A stretch of 15,583 nucleotides of DNA from assembly GCA_027483745.1 (NCBI GenBank), contig JAIXTZ010000047.1:1-15583 (forward strand). The letters run 5' to 3'. This document shows, piece after piece, positions 7,728 to 15,583 of the stretch (position 1 is the stretch's first letter; each line of letters opens with the position of its first letter). The notes below the pieces were generated by a model. It had not been told where the DNA came from, searched no databases, and was given only the letters and a program-made list of their open reading frames with translations. The position numbers and the translations under genes are program-made. The DNA is from Lysobacteraceae bacterium (GTDB lineage Bacteria; Pseudomonadota; Gammaproteobacteria; Xanthomonadales; Xanthomonadaceae).

Positions 7728-7824
7728 CGTCCGAGTGTGCAAGAGCCCGCCGCCCCCTGCCAGCGCCGTGCCGGGGGCTGGGCATCCATGGCAGGCTTAC
7801 CGCCCATCCCGGTGATCCCTCCGA
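7728..7824. promoter_or_regulatory. Divergent gap between the cyclase gene and gspA, with an inverted repeat
   Basis: This 97-base gap must contain promoters for both outward-facing genes. An inverted repeat with arms GCCCCC (7752-7757) and GGGGGC (7773-7778) around a 15-base loop is visible. It could be an operator or a chance product of high GC. GGTGAT shortly before the gspA ATG may be its ribosome binding site. I saw no clear -35/-10 pair. Confidence 0.35.
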
Positions 7825-9423
7825 ATGCTCCTCGAGTACTACGGCTTCGCCGAAGCGCCGTTCTCGATCACGCCGGACCCGCGCTTCGTCTACCTGAGCG
7901 AGCGCCACCGCGACGCGCTCGCGCACCTGCACTACGGCATCACCCAAGGCGGCGGCGGCGGCTTCGTGCAGCTCACCGGCGAGGTCGGAACCGGAAAGAC
8001 CACGCTGTGCCGGCTGCTGCTGGAGCAGTTGCCCGGGAACGTGCGCGTCGCCCTGGTGCTGAACCCGCTGCTGTCCCCCGTCGAACTGCTGGAGACCATC
8101 GCCGAGGAGCTGCGGCTGGAGATCGGCGCGGTGCGCGGCAGCCTGAAGGGCCTGTACGACCGGCTGAATGCCTACCTGATCGACGCCTATGCGCAGGGAC
8201 TGCGCGTCGTGGTGATCATCGACGAGGCGCAGAACCTCTCGAAAGAAGCCTTGGAGCAGGTGCGCCTGCTCACCAACCTCGAGACGCCGACCCAGAAGCT
8301 GCTGCAGATGGTGCTGCTGGGCCAACCCGAGCTCCGCGACCTGCTGCAGCGCCCGGAGCTGCGCCAGCTCGCGCAGCGCATCACCGCGCGCTTCCACCTG
8401 ACGCCACTCGACGCGGACGAGGTCGAGGCCTACGTGCGCCACCGCGTGGCGGTGGCCGGAGCCACGCGCTTCCCCTTCACGCGCCTCGCGGTGAAGCGCC
8501 TGCACCAGCAGGCCGGGGGCGTACCGCGGCTCGTGAACGTGATCGCCGAACGGGCCCTGCTTGCCGGCTACGCTCGCGACGAGCATCCGGTCGGCGAGCG
8601 CCTCGTGGACATCGCCGCGCGGGAAGTGCTGGTTCGCCCGCTGAGACGGCTGCCGAAACCGTCGATGCCGATGGTGGTCGGTGTGGCGCTCGCTCTCGGC
8701 ATCGCGCTCTTCGCCCTGGCCCCCCGGCGCGCGCTGATGCCAGCGACGCCGACGCTCAGCGCCGAGCTGGCGATGCCGATTCCGCCACCGCGGCTCGATG
8801 CCGCGACACTCGCCGCGCGGCTGCAGCAACTGGAAGGTTCCATGGCGCCTGCCGCGATCGAGCTGATGCGCATGTGGGCGGTGCGCGCGCACGAGGCCAA
8901 TCCCGGACGACTCGCCGAATGCCCGGCCGTGCTGGCGCGCGGCCTGATCTGCCAGACGGGATCGACCAGCCTCGACGCGCTGATGGCGCTGCAGCGGCCC
9001 GCACTGGTCGAACTGCACGGCCCGGGCGATCGGCGCGTCTGGGCGGTGCTGCTCGGCGCCGACGCGCTGCACGTCCGGCTGTGGCTGGGCGATATCGCCG
9101 TCGACATGGCACGCGTCGACTTCCAGCGGCACTTCCAGGGCCGCCACCTGTCGATCTGGCGCGGCCCCACGGCCCTTGCAAGGATTCCTGCCGAAGGCGA
9201 CACCGGCCCCGAAGTCGATTGGCTGGCCGCACGACTCGCCGCACGACGGCAGGTGCCGCTGCCGCAGGGCCCCTCGGAGTTCGACATGACCCTCACCGCC
9301 GCACTGCGTGGGGTGCAGCGCGCGCACGGCCTGGGCGTCGACGGCGTGCCGGGCCCGACCACCTTGCGCGCCCTCGGCGCGGAGCGCGACGACGGCCCGC
9401 GGCTTCGCCGGGCCTTGGATTGA
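7825..9423 (+). CDS. gspA: Type II secretion accessory ATPase GspA/ExeA
   Basis: GspA (ExeA) forms an inner-membrane complex with GspB that binds peptidoglycan and helps the GspD secretin insert and assemble in the outer membrane. The 532-residue protein opens with the family start YYGFAEAPFSITPDPRF. Its AAA+ ATPase has Walker A GEVGTGKT (52-59), Walker B VVVIIDEAQ (128-136) and the sensor/arginine region LAQRITARF (182-190), followed by GGVPRLVNVIAERALL. A single membrane helix (about 283-299) leads to a periplasmic part. That part holds a family-typical domain (about 365-446, Cys366 and Cys376) and a C-terminal peptidoglycan-binding motif (about 487-517, with VQRAHGLGVDGVPGPTTLRAL). Length and domain order match ExeA. 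gspB follows 10 bases later. The core gsp genes (C to N) are not in the window and may lie elsewhere, as is common. Confidence 0.93.
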   Translation: MLLEYYGFAEAPFSITPDPRFVYLSERHRDALAHLHYGITQGGGGGFVQLTGEVGTGKTTLCRLLLEQLPGNVRVALVLNPLLSPVELLETIAEELRLEIGAVRGSLKGLYDRLNAYLIDAYAQGLRVVVIIDEAQNLSKEALEQVRLLTNLETPTQKLLQMVLLGQPELRDLLQRPELRQLAQRITARFHLTPLDADEVEAYVRHRVAVAGATRFPFTRLAVKRLHQQAGGVPRLVNVIAERALLAGYARDEHPVGERLVDIAAREVLVRPLRRLPKPSMPMVVGVALALGIALFALAPRRALMPATPTLSAELAMPIPPPRLDAATLAARLQQLEGSMAPAAIELMRMWAVRAHEANPGRLAECPAVLARGLICQTGSTSLDALMALQRPALVELHGPGDRRVWAVLLGADALHVRLWLGDIAVDMARVDFQRHFQGRHLSIWRGPTALARIPAEGDTGPEVDWLAARLAARRQVPLPQGPSEFDMTLTAALRGVQRAHGLGVDGVPGPTTLRALGAERDDGPRLRRALD

Positions 9424-9433
9424 GCCGGCCACC

Positions 9434-10125
<692 letters not shown>

Positions 10126-10126
<1 letters not shown>

Positions 10127-10806
10127 TGGTGTTCATCGATGCCCCCGGACGGCGACATGTCGAGTGGCGCTGGGCCACGCCGTTCGTACTACTGCTGTGC
10201 GTGGGCGCGTTCGCCCTGCTCGCCATCGTCGACCGCGCCACCCACGATGCCCTGCTGCTGCGCTGGGGCGCCCTGTCGGCCGCGGCCGCAGACTGGCGAA
10301 GCCTGCTGCAGCCGGAGCGCGCCGCTACCCTCGTGACCACCTTGGGGCTGCACAGTAGCGGCACGCACCTGCTCGGCAACATGCTCTTCCTGCTGGTGTT
10401 CGGCCTGCCCGCGGAGCGCGCCCTCGGCTCCTGGCGCCTTCTGCTGCTGTTCGTTATGGGCGGCGCGGTGTCGAACTTCGTCGCGGCGCTATCGATGGAC
10501 CGGCCCGACCGCGTGATCATCGGCGCCTCGGGCGCGGTGTCGACGCTGATCGGCGCCTACCTCGCCCTGTTCCCCAACGCGCGCCTTGGCGTCGTGCTAC
10601 CGCTCGGCCTCTGGCTGGAATTCGTGCGCATGCCGGCCGTCGCGCTGATCAGCCTGTGGGTCGTGCTGCAGCTGCTGTTCACCTGGGCCGGGCCGAGCTT
10701 CGGCGCGGTGGCCTGGTGGGCCCACCTCGCCGGCTTCGCCTTTGGCTTCCTGGTGGCGCTGGCGGTGCGGGAATCGCTGGCACGGCGGTCGCGACTGCGC
10801 GCCTGA
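10126..10806 (+). CDS. Rhomboid family intramembrane serine protease
   Basis: Rhomboids cut proteins inside or next to the membrane. The 226-residue protein has about six to seven hydrophobic helices and the full catalytic set: Ser135 in IIGASGAVST and His200 in WWAHLAGFAFGF. The supporting THLLGNMLFLLVFG segment includes His81 and Asn85, which form the oxyanion pocket in known rhomboids. The charged turn GLPAERALGSWR and the VVLQLLFTW helix are also typical. The ATG at 10126 shares its A with the gspB stop (TGATG), so translation is probably coupled. An alternative GTG one codon later exists. Placement straight after gspAB suggests a link to type II secretion. Rhombosortases, which process GlyGly-CTERM proteins exported by that route, are rhomboid relatives, but this sequence looks more like an ordinary rhomboid than the short rhombosortase type. 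Confidence 0.92.
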
Positions 10807-10840
10807 GTACCGGCTCCACGGCACGTTGGCGGGCGCTGCC

Positions 10841-10846
10841 TATACT
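10841..10846 (+). promoter_or_regulatory. TATACT -10 element giving a probably leaderless DUF1820 transcript
   Basis: TATACT (five of six bases of the consensus) ends six bases before the ATG at 10853. Transcription would begin about 7 bases after the element, on or next to the A of the start codon, and no Shine-Dalgarno is present. There is no good -35 at the usual distance; a TTGGCG lies too close (10826-10831). Confidence 0.55.
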
Positions 10847-10852
10847 CGGCGC

Positions 10853-11173
10853 ATGGCGAAAGCGATCTACAAAATCACCTTCCTCAACGCCGGGCGCATC
10901 TACGAGCTCTACGCGCGCGAGGTGCAGAGCAGCGCACTCTGGGGCTTCACCGAAGTGGCCGACCTCGTGTTCGACGTGAACGAGGGCGTGGTTCTCGACC
11001 CCACGGAAGAACGACTGAAGGACGAATTCGGGCAGACCAAGCGGCTGCACCTGCCGATGCAAAGCATCGTCCGCATCGAAGAAGTGGAGCGCAAAGGCAG
11101 CTCGGCGATCCGCGACGCCGGCAGCGGCGAGAAGGTGGTGACGCCGTTCCCGATGCCATCGAAGCCGCGGTGA
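10853..11173 (+). CDS. DUF1820 family protein
   Basis: This 106-residue soluble protein matches DUF1820, a small family of unknown function common in gammaproteobacteria. Recognisable family segments are IYKITFLNAGRIYELYAREV (5-24), LWGFTEVADLVFD, VVLDPTEERLKDEF, the LHLPMQSIVRIEEVE strand and the C-terminal VVTPFPMP. The length is normal and no signal peptide or membrane helix is present, so it should be cytoplasmic. The ATG at 10853 is fixed by the family N-terminus. It is preceded by a -10 element but no ribosome binding site, so the mRNA may be leaderless. It lies 46 bases after the rhomboid gene and appears to have its own promoter. The family is clear, but no biochemical role is known to me. 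Confidence 0.9.
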   Translation: MAKAIYKITFLNAGRIYELYAREVQSSALWGFTEVADLVFDVNEGVVLDPTEERLKDEFGQTKRLHLPMQSIVRIEEVERKGSSAIRDAGSGEKVVTPFPMPSKPR

Positions 11174-11192
11174 TCGAGGAAAGCCAGAGATC

Positions 11193-11606
11193 GTGAAGGC
11201 GCTCATTGGACGAATCGCCGCGTGGTTCAAGGCCCTGCAGCAACGACGTCGGGATGCAGTGATGTTCGAACGCCAGTGGGTCGTCGAGCACGATGGGCTT
11301 GGTGTTCGCGTCTTGCAGCCGGACGGCGCACGACAATCGATCGGCTGGGGCGAGGTGCTGATCGTTGCCATCGAGACCAATGACAGCGGGCCTTGGGGCG
11401 CCGATGTCTGGTGGCTTTTCGAGGGTGCGTCGGCGCGCGTCGGCTACCCGCAGGGCGCGACCGGCGACGAAGGGATGCTCGAGGTCCTCCAGGCACGGTT
11501 CCCGGGCTTCAGTGATGCCATGGTCATCGATGCGATGGGCTGCACCGACAACGCCCGCTTCGTCTGCTGGACGCGCGCGACGCTTGAAGCGGGAGATGCG
11601 ATGTGA
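11193..11606 (+). CDS. Conserved hypothetical protein
   Basis: I recognise no named domain. The 137-residue product starts with an amphipathic basic helix (MKALIGRIAAWFKALQQRRR), which is not a clear signal peptide. The rest is a mixed alpha/beta domain with likely conserved blocks: LQPDGARQSIGWGEVLIVAIETND (start about 42), GPWGADVWWLFEG (66-78), YPQGATGDEGMLEVLQARFPGF, and a late CTDNARFVCW. Similar blocks occur, as far as I recall, in small uncharacterised proteins of many proteobacteria. It is probably cytoplasmic. The start is GTG at 11193 with purine-rich GAGGAAAGCCAGAGA upstream. Its end overlaps the next gene by four bases (GTGA), so the two are translationally coupled and may act together. 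A role should not be assigned from this sequence. Confidence 0.78.
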   Translation: MKALIGRIAAWFKALQQRRRDAVMFERQWVVEHDGLGVRVLQPDGARQSIGWGEVLIVAIETNDSGPWGADVWWLFEGASARVGYPQGATGDEGMLEVLQARFPGFSDAMVIDAMGCTDNARFVCWTRATLEAGDAM

Positions 11607-12211
11607 CGGCGTTCGATGCGTCGTGGCAACGCGCGTGGACGAACCTCGGGCGCGAAGCGCCGCAAGGCCTGAAGCAACAGCTTCTGGACGCGTACGCCGA
11701 ACCGCAGAGGCACTACCACACGCAACAACACCTGTCCGAATGCCTCGCGCATCTGGATGACGTGATCGACCGGGCCAATACACCCGGCGAGGTCGAAGTT
11801 TCGCTCTGGTTCCACGACGCGATCTATCAGCCCAAGGCCAAGGACAACGAACCCCGAAGCGCGGACTGGGCCGCGGCTTCGCTTGCGGCCGCGGGCCTCG
11901 ACGGCGCGGTGATCGAGCGGGTTCGCGCCCTGATCATGGCTACCTGCCACGACGCCGTACCCACCGACCCCGACCAACAATTGCTGGTCGACATCGACCT
12001 CGCGATCCTTGGCGCCACGCCGCAGCGCTTTGCCGAGTACGACCGCCAGATCCGCGCCGAGTACGCGTGGGTACCCGGCTTCGTCTATCGATGGAAGCGC
12101 AGGCAAGTGCTCCTTGGCTTCCTGTCACGGTCGGATGTCTACCTGACGCCCATCTTCAAGGCCCGACTCGAAACCCGCGCCCGCGACAACCTGAGCGCGG
12201 CCGTGCGCTGA
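11603..12211 (+). CDS. Predicted metal-dependent HD-superfamily hydrolase
   Basis: This 202-residue soluble protein resembles the family of predicted HD-type phosphohydrolases (COG4339-like), which databases often mislabel as an NMDA receptor subunit. The likely metal-binding residues are seen: His39 and His43 in RHYHTQQHLSECL, His71-Asp72 in LWFHDAIYQP, and Asp130 or Asp132 in LLVDIDLAILG. The blocks ALIMATCHD (109-117) and FVYRWKRRQVLLGFLSRSDVYLTPIFKARLETRARDN-type C-terminus also fit. The natural substrate of this family is not established. Length matches the family. GTG at 11603 overlaps the stop of the preceding gene by four bases, which supports coupled translation. Its stop lies 22 bases from the stop of the convergent S41 protease gene. 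Confidence 0.85.
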   Translation: MTAFDASWQRAWTNLGREAPQGLKQQLLDAYAEPQRHYHTQQHLSECLAHLDDVIDRANTPGEVEVSLWFHDAIYQPKAKDNEPRSADWAAASLAAAGLDGAVIERVRALIMATCHDAVPTDPDQQLLVDIDLAILGATPQRFAEYDRQIRAEYAWVPGFVYRWKRRQVLLGFLSRSDVYLTPIFKARLETRARDNLSAAVR

Positions 12212-12233
12212 GCGCGATTCGAGCGTTACACCG
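12212..12233. other. Convergent gap between the HD hydrolase and the S41 protease
   Basis: These 22 bases separate two facing stops. Arms AGCGCG (12211-12216) and CGCGCT (12240-12245) form an inverted repeat with a 23-base loop. There is no T-run on either strand, so it is at most a weak terminator candidate. Both arms reach into or beyond the stop codons. Confidence 0.25.
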
Positions 12234-13526
12234 TTATCCCGCGCTTGTGGCGCGCCGGGCCGTCGCCTGCCGCGCCGCGGCCGCCTGCTTCACCCGTCGC
12301 AGCGCCTCCGCCACCGCGGATTCGCCCTCGACGATCACGCCAGTGGCGTAGCCGTCGGGCACCTCGGCATCGCCGGACAGATGCGAGGGCAGGTCCTGCT
12401 CGCGCAGGCCGCGGATGGCGGTGCCGGGGAGCGTGACGTCCGGGAGGATGCCCGCGGCCTGGATCGAGCGGCCGGACGGCGTGTAGTAGCGCGCGGTGGT
12501 GAGTTTCAGCGCGTCGCCGTTGCCGAGGTCGACGACCGTCTGCACCGAGCCCTTGCCGAAGCTGCGCGCGCCGAGCAGCAGGGCGCGGCGCTGGTCGCGC
12601 AGCGCGCCGGCGACGACTTCCGCCGAGCTGGCCGTGCCGACGTCGAGCAGCACGGCGATCGGCGCGCCCTGCAGCGCATCGCCGGCACCGGCACGGTACA
12701 GCACGTTCGAGGCCGCCGTGCGGCCGCGCGTGCTGACGATGGGGCCGCCCTCGAGGAACAGGTCGGCGACCTCGACGGCCGTCGTCAGCAGACCGCCGGG
12801 GTTGTTGCGCAGGTCGAGCACGAGGCCGGAGAGCGGGCCGCCCGAGGCCGCCTGCAGCGCGGCGAGCTGGCGCTTCAATTCATCAGCGGTGTCGCCTTCG
12901 AAGTAACCGATGCGCAGGTAGCCGTAGCCGGGCTCGAGCAGGCGACCGCCGACGCTCGACAGCGCGATGCTCTGGCGCACCAGCACGACGTCGCGTGGCA
13001 GCGCCTCGCCGGGGCGCAGCAGCGAGAGGCGGACGCTGGTGCCTGCAGTGCCGCGCAGGGCGCGCGACGGATCGGCCTCGCGCCGGCTGCCGGCGGGGCG
13101 GCCGTCGATGGCGACGATGACGTCGCCGGTGCGCAGGCCGGCCTTGTGTGCGGGGCCACCCTCGATCGCGCCGATCACCTTGAGGCTGCGGTCGGGTCGA
13201 ACTTCGACCTCCACGCCGACGCCGTCGTACATGCCCTGCACTTCGTCCGCGAGCGCACTGGCGCTGGTGGCCGGCAGGTAGGCGCTGTGCGGGTCGAGGT
13301 CGGCCAGCAACGCGCGCACCGCGGACTGCATCAACGTGCGGTCATCGATCGGGTCGACGTAGCCCTCCTGCACGGTGCGGAAGACCTCGGCGAAGCGGCG
13401 GATCTCCTCGAGCGGCACGGCCGACGACGGCGCGGGCGCCAGCGGATCGACGGCCGCGTCGACCTGAGCCCGAAGGGGCATTGAGGCGGCGAGCGCGAGG
13501 AAGATCGGAAGGGGGGAGAGTCGCAT
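12234..13526 (-). CDS. S41 family C-terminal processing protease (CtpA type)
   Basis: Carboxy-terminal processing proteases cut selected periplasmic proteins, including cell-wall hydrolases and their regulators. From ATG at 13526 the protein has 430 residues: a signal peptide (MRLSPLPIFLALAASMPLRAQ), a helical N-terminal part with LLADLDPHSAYL, a PDZ domain (about 95-180, with GVGVEVE, GGPAHKAGLRTGDVIVAIDG) and the S41 core. The catalytic Ser is at residue 300 in GTASSAEV and the Lys at 325 in SFGKGSVQ, 25 apart as in E. coli Prc and the D1 protease. LVLDLRNNPGGLL and YYTPSGRSIQ also match the family. An upstream in-frame ATG at 13550 would add eight residues. I prefer 13526 because GGTGGA lies just before it and the signal peptide is better placed. 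It follows the EnvC-like gene by 33 bases and is probably in the same operon. The lipoprotein partner of CtpA in Pseudomonas is not seen here. Confidence 0.92.
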   Translation of the reverse strand: MRLSPLPIFLALAASMPLRAQVDAAVDPLAPAPSSAVPLEEIRRFAEVFRTVQEGYVDPIDDRTLMQSAVRALLADLDPHSAYLPATSASALADEVQGMYDGVGVEVEVRPDRSLKVIGAIEGGPAHKAGLRTGDVIVAIDGRPAGSRREADPSRALRGTAGTSVRLSLLRPGEALPRDVVLVRQSIALSSVGGRLLEPGYGYLRIGYFEGDTADELKRQLAALQAASGGPLSGLVLDLRNNPGGLLTTAVEVADLFLEGGPIVSTRGRTAASNVLYRAGAGDALQGAPIAVLLDVGTASSAEVVAGALRDQRRALLLGARSFGKGSVQTVVDLGNGDALKLTTARYYTPSGRSIQAAGILPDVTLPGTAIRGLREQDLPSHLSGDAEVPDGYATGVIVEGESAVAEALRRVKQAAAARQATARRATSAG

Positions 13527-13559
13527 GGCGTCCACCGGAGAGGCGGCCATTATGCGGCT

Positions 13560-14744
13560 TCAGCGCCACCAGCCGCGCGGATCGACGGGTTGGCCGTTGC
13601 GGCGCAGTTCGAAATACAGCGCGGTCTGCGGCGCACCGCCGGAGTCGCCGGCGCGGGCGAGCGTGTCGCCCTGCCCCACCCAATCGCCGACGCCGCGACG
13701 CAGGGTGTCGTTGTGGGCGTAGAGGCTCATCCAGCCGTCGCCGTGGTCGAGGATCAGCAGCAGGCCGTAGCCCTTCAGCCAGTCGGCATAGGCGACGCGC
13801 CCCGGCGCGACGGCGCGCACCGGCGTGCCGCGGGCCACGGCGAAACGCACGCCGTCGCTCTGCAGGCCGCCGGGCAGCGCGGCACCGAAGCGCTCCAACA
13901 CGCGCCCACCGTCCACCGGCAACGGCAGCTGGCCACGACGGCTGGGGAAGGGGCGGTCGTCGTCCAGGCGCTTCGGGATGTCGGCAATCGCGTCGCGGAG
14001 TTCAGCGAGCAATACCTCGACCGCGCGCTGGTCGCGGCCGAGCGCCGCCAACCTCGCTTCGCGGCTCTTGAACGCGGCTTCGAGGCCCGCCAGGGTCTGG
14101 CGACGGGCCTCGCGCTCGGATTCGAGCGCCACCAGCGCCGCCGTCGCCGAGGCGGCTGCCGCCGCCACCTCGGCCTGCTGGCGCTGCACCTCGGCGGTGA
14201 GCGTGGCCAGCGCATCGAGTTCGGCCAGCACGCCCTGCACGCGGCGCGCGCGGTCGGCCTGCACATGGCGGTGGTAGGCGAGGGCCCGCCCCATCGCACC
14301 GACCTGGTCCTGCGCGAGCAGCAGCTTCAATTGCTCGTGGCGGCCCGCGGCATAGGCGGCGCGCACCAGCCGGGCCAGCACCTCGCGTTGGGCCTTCAGG
14401 GCCTCCGCCAGCGCGGTCCGTTCGGCCTCCTTCGCAGCCAGGGCCTCGCCGAGACGGGCCTGCTCGGCGTCCGCGACCTCGAGCGCCTGCTGGGCCTCGG
14501 CCACGCGCGCATCGGCCTCGCGCAGAGCGGACAGCGTCTCGGACTTCTCGGCCTCCGCGCGCTTCTGCTCGGCGGCCAAGCGCACGACGCGACGCTTCAG
14601 CGCGTCGAGCTGGGCCTGCGCCTCGGCCTCGCGCGCCGCGCGCTGCGGGTCGGGGGCCTGCGCGAAGGACGGCGTCGCGACGAAGGCCGACGACGCCAGC
14701 AGCAGCGCCAAGGCTCCGGCCGCGAACGCGCGGGCTGGAATCAA
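13560..14744 (-). CDS. envC: EnvC-like murein hydrolase activator with a degenerate M23 domain
   Basis: EnvC-type proteins sit in the periplasm at the division site and switch on amidases that split peptidoglycan. The 394-residue protein has a signal peptide (1-28), two long Ala/Glu/Arg-rich coiled-coil stretches (about 33-130 and 165-258) and a C-terminal LytM domain (about 275-394). By alignment to active LytM, the zinc ligands are lost: the first His is Ser296, the Asp is Arg300, and the HxH motif is ALYFE with Tyr377. This is the non-catalytic state expected of EnvC. His344 in SLYAHND remains. YADWLKGYGLLLILDHGDGWMSLY is strongly EnvC-like. The start is TTG at 14744, overlapping the gpmI stop (TTGA), which fits coupled translation; I see no in-frame ATG near. 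The gene order gpmI-envC matches that of E. coli (gpmM-envC). Confidence 0.9.
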   Translation of the reverse strand: MIPARAFAAGALALLLASSAFVATPSFAQAPDPQRAAREAEAQAQLDALKRRVVRLAAEQKRAEAEKSETLSALREADARVAEAQQALEVADAEQARLGEALAAKEAERTALAEALKAQREVLARLVRAAYAAGRHEQLKLLLAQDQVGAMGRALAYHRHVQADRARRVQGVLAELDALATLTAEVQRQQAEVAAAAASATAALVALESEREARRQTLAGLEAAFKSREARLAALGRDQRAVEVLLAELRDAIADIPKRLDDDRPFPSRRGQLPLPVDGGRVLERFGAALPGGLQSDGVRFAVARGTPVRAVAPGRVAYADWLKGYGLLLILDHGDGWMSLYAHNDTLRRGVGDWVGQGDTLARAGDSGGAPQTALYFELRRNGQPVDPRGWWR

Positions 14745-15583
14745 GCGATCTGCACCAGCGATTCGCCGGTCATCGCCGCCGGCTTCGGCAGGCCCATCAA
14801 CTGCAGCACCGTCGGGGCGATGTCGCGCAGGGCGCCCCCCGCGCGCAGCGTGGCCTTGCGGCCGACGTACACGAAGGGCACCGGCCCGACCGTGTGTGCG
14901 GTGTGCGGCTGGCCGGTCTCCGGGTCGCGCATCATCTCGAGGTTGCCGTGGTCGGCGGTGACCAGCATCTCGCCGCCGACGGCCTCGATGGCCTCGCGCA
15001 GCCGGCCCAGCGCGGTGTCGACGGCTTCCGCGGCCTGGATCGCCGCCTGCAGGTCGCCGGTGTGGCCGACCATGTCGGGGTTGGCGATGTTGCAGGCGAT
15101 GAAATCGACATCGCCGCCGCGGATCGCCGCGACCAGCTTGTCGGTGAGTTCCGGGCAGCTCATCTCCGGCTGCAGGTCGTAGGTGGCGACCTTGGGCGAG
15201 GGCACCAGCTCGCGCGATTCGCCCGGCAGCAGGGCCTCGCGGCCGCCGCTGAAGAAGAAGGTGACGTGCGCGTACTTCTCGGTCTCGGCGATGCGCAGCT
15301 GCTTCAAGCCGGCGGCGGCGATCACTTCGCCCAGCGTGTCGCGCAGGTCTTCCGGCGCATAGGCCACCTTCGCCGGCAGCTCCGAGGAGTACTCGGCCAT
15401 GCCGACGAAGCGCGAGAGCGCGATCGCGCGCGGCTTCACGAAACCGTCGAAGCCCGGCACGGTGAAGGCCGCGGTGATCTGGCGGGCACGATCGGCGCGG
15501 AAGTTGAAGAACACCACGGCATCGCCGTCGCGCATCGGCGCGGCGCCCTCGATCACGGTGGGCTTCACGAACTCGTCGTTCTC
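14741..15583 (-). CDS. gpmI: 2,3-bisphosphoglycerate-independent phosphoglycerate mutase (C-terminal 280 residues)
   Basis: This cytoplasmic, manganese-dependent enzyme interconverts 3- and 2-phosphoglycerate in glycolysis and gluconeogenesis. The frame is open to the window edge and reads ENDEFVKPTVI from 15583, so the N-terminal part (about 230 residues of a usual 510-520) lies outside. The phosphatase-like metal site is seen: Asp170 and His174 in NPDMVGHTG, Asp211-His212 in TADHGN, and a His in PHTAHT (about residue 230 of this fragment). These match the Mn ligands of the Bacillus enzyme. VVFFNFRADRARQI and HVTFFFSGG are substrate-side signatures. The TGA stop overlaps the TTG start of the EnvC-like gene by four bases, so this is the first visible gene of the three-gene minus-strand run. 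Confidence 0.96.
   Translation of the reverse strand, partial: ENDEFVKPTVIEGAAPMRDGDAVVFFNFRADRARQITAAFTVPGFDGFVKPRAIALSRFVGMAEYSSELPAKVAYAPEDLRDTLGEVIAAAGLKQLRIAETEKYAHVTFFFSGGREALLPGESRELVPSPKVATYDLQPEMSCPELTDKLVAAIRGGDVDFIACNIANPDMVGHTGDLQAAIQAAEAVDTALGRLREAIEAVGGEMLVTADHGNLEMMRDPETGQPHTAHTVGPVPFVYVGRKATLRAGGALRDIAPTVLQLMGLPKPAAMTGESLVQIA

Noticed and set aside
10826..10831. TTGGCG as a -35 partner for the TATACT element
   Set aside because: The spacer would be only 9 bases, far from the usual 16-18.
11193..12211. Possible lower-GC island suggesting recent transfer
   Set aside because: Hand counts of single 60-base lines gave 36-38 G+C in two places but 45 in another, against 43 in a putA line. 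The dip is patchy and not convincing.
12209..12247. Possible bidirectional terminator between the convergent HD hydrolase and S41 protease genes
   Set aside because: The stem is only 6 bases with a 23-base loop and no U-tract on either side, so it is kept only as a weak note.
13560..14744. Active M23 endopeptidase
   Set aside because: Residues matching all three zinc ligands are replaced (Ser296, Arg300, Tyr377), so an EnvC-type activator fits better.
13590..15182. Plus-strand frame (530 codons) antisense to envC and gpmI
   Set aside because: Gln/Arg/Leu-rich antisense product over two strongly supported genes.

Overview
The window is GC-rich (roughly 65-70 percent) chromosomal DNA. It looks like a gammaproteobacterium of the Xanthomonadales (Lysobacterales) type. 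Support comes from the aa3 oxidase operon, a gspA/gspB pair, a DUF1820 gene, a short PutA without the N-terminal repressor domain, and a gpmI - envC-like - S41 protease run. I cannot assign a genus. Coding density is very high and no RNA gene, insertion sequence, prophage or CRISPR array was seen.

Layout. (1) 1-1724, minus strand: respiratory block reading DUF2244 membrane protein, then coxB (subunit II of cytochrome c oxidase), then ctaD (subunit I, cut by the window edge). coxB carries an in-frame TAG that removes a 30-codon C-terminal tail still readable downstream. (2) 1919-6295, plus strand: a short bifunctional putA, then a voltage-sensor ion-channel homologue and a DUF3592-like membrane protein, coupled by a 4-base ATGA overlap. 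(3) 6303-7727, minus strand: a diguanylate cyclase with a periplasmic solute-binding-protein-like sensor. (4) 7825-10806, plus strand: gspA and gspB (accessory proteins of type II secretion), with a rhomboid protease overlapping gspB by one base. (5) 10853-12211, plus strand: a DUF1820 gene that looks leaderless, a conserved hypothetical gene and an HD-type hydrolase overlapping it by 4 bases. (6) 12234-15583, minus strand: gpmI (5' end outside the window), an EnvC-like murein hydrolase activator and a CtpA-type S41 protease.

How they fit together. The block at 1-1724 serves terminal respiration. putA turns proline into glutamate and feeds electrons to the quinone pool. gspA/gspB act at the cell wall to help the secretin assemble, and the coupled rhomboid protease is a possible partner. 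The EnvC-like protein and the S41 protease both act on the periplasmic side of the cell wall. Most genes are ordinary housekeeping.

The points most worth checking are the coxB amber codon, the channel homologue with an intact voltage sensor but no recognisable selectivity filter, the rhomboid gene coupled to gspAB, and the leaderless DUF1820 promoter. I found no convincing multi-gene novel defence or mobile system.
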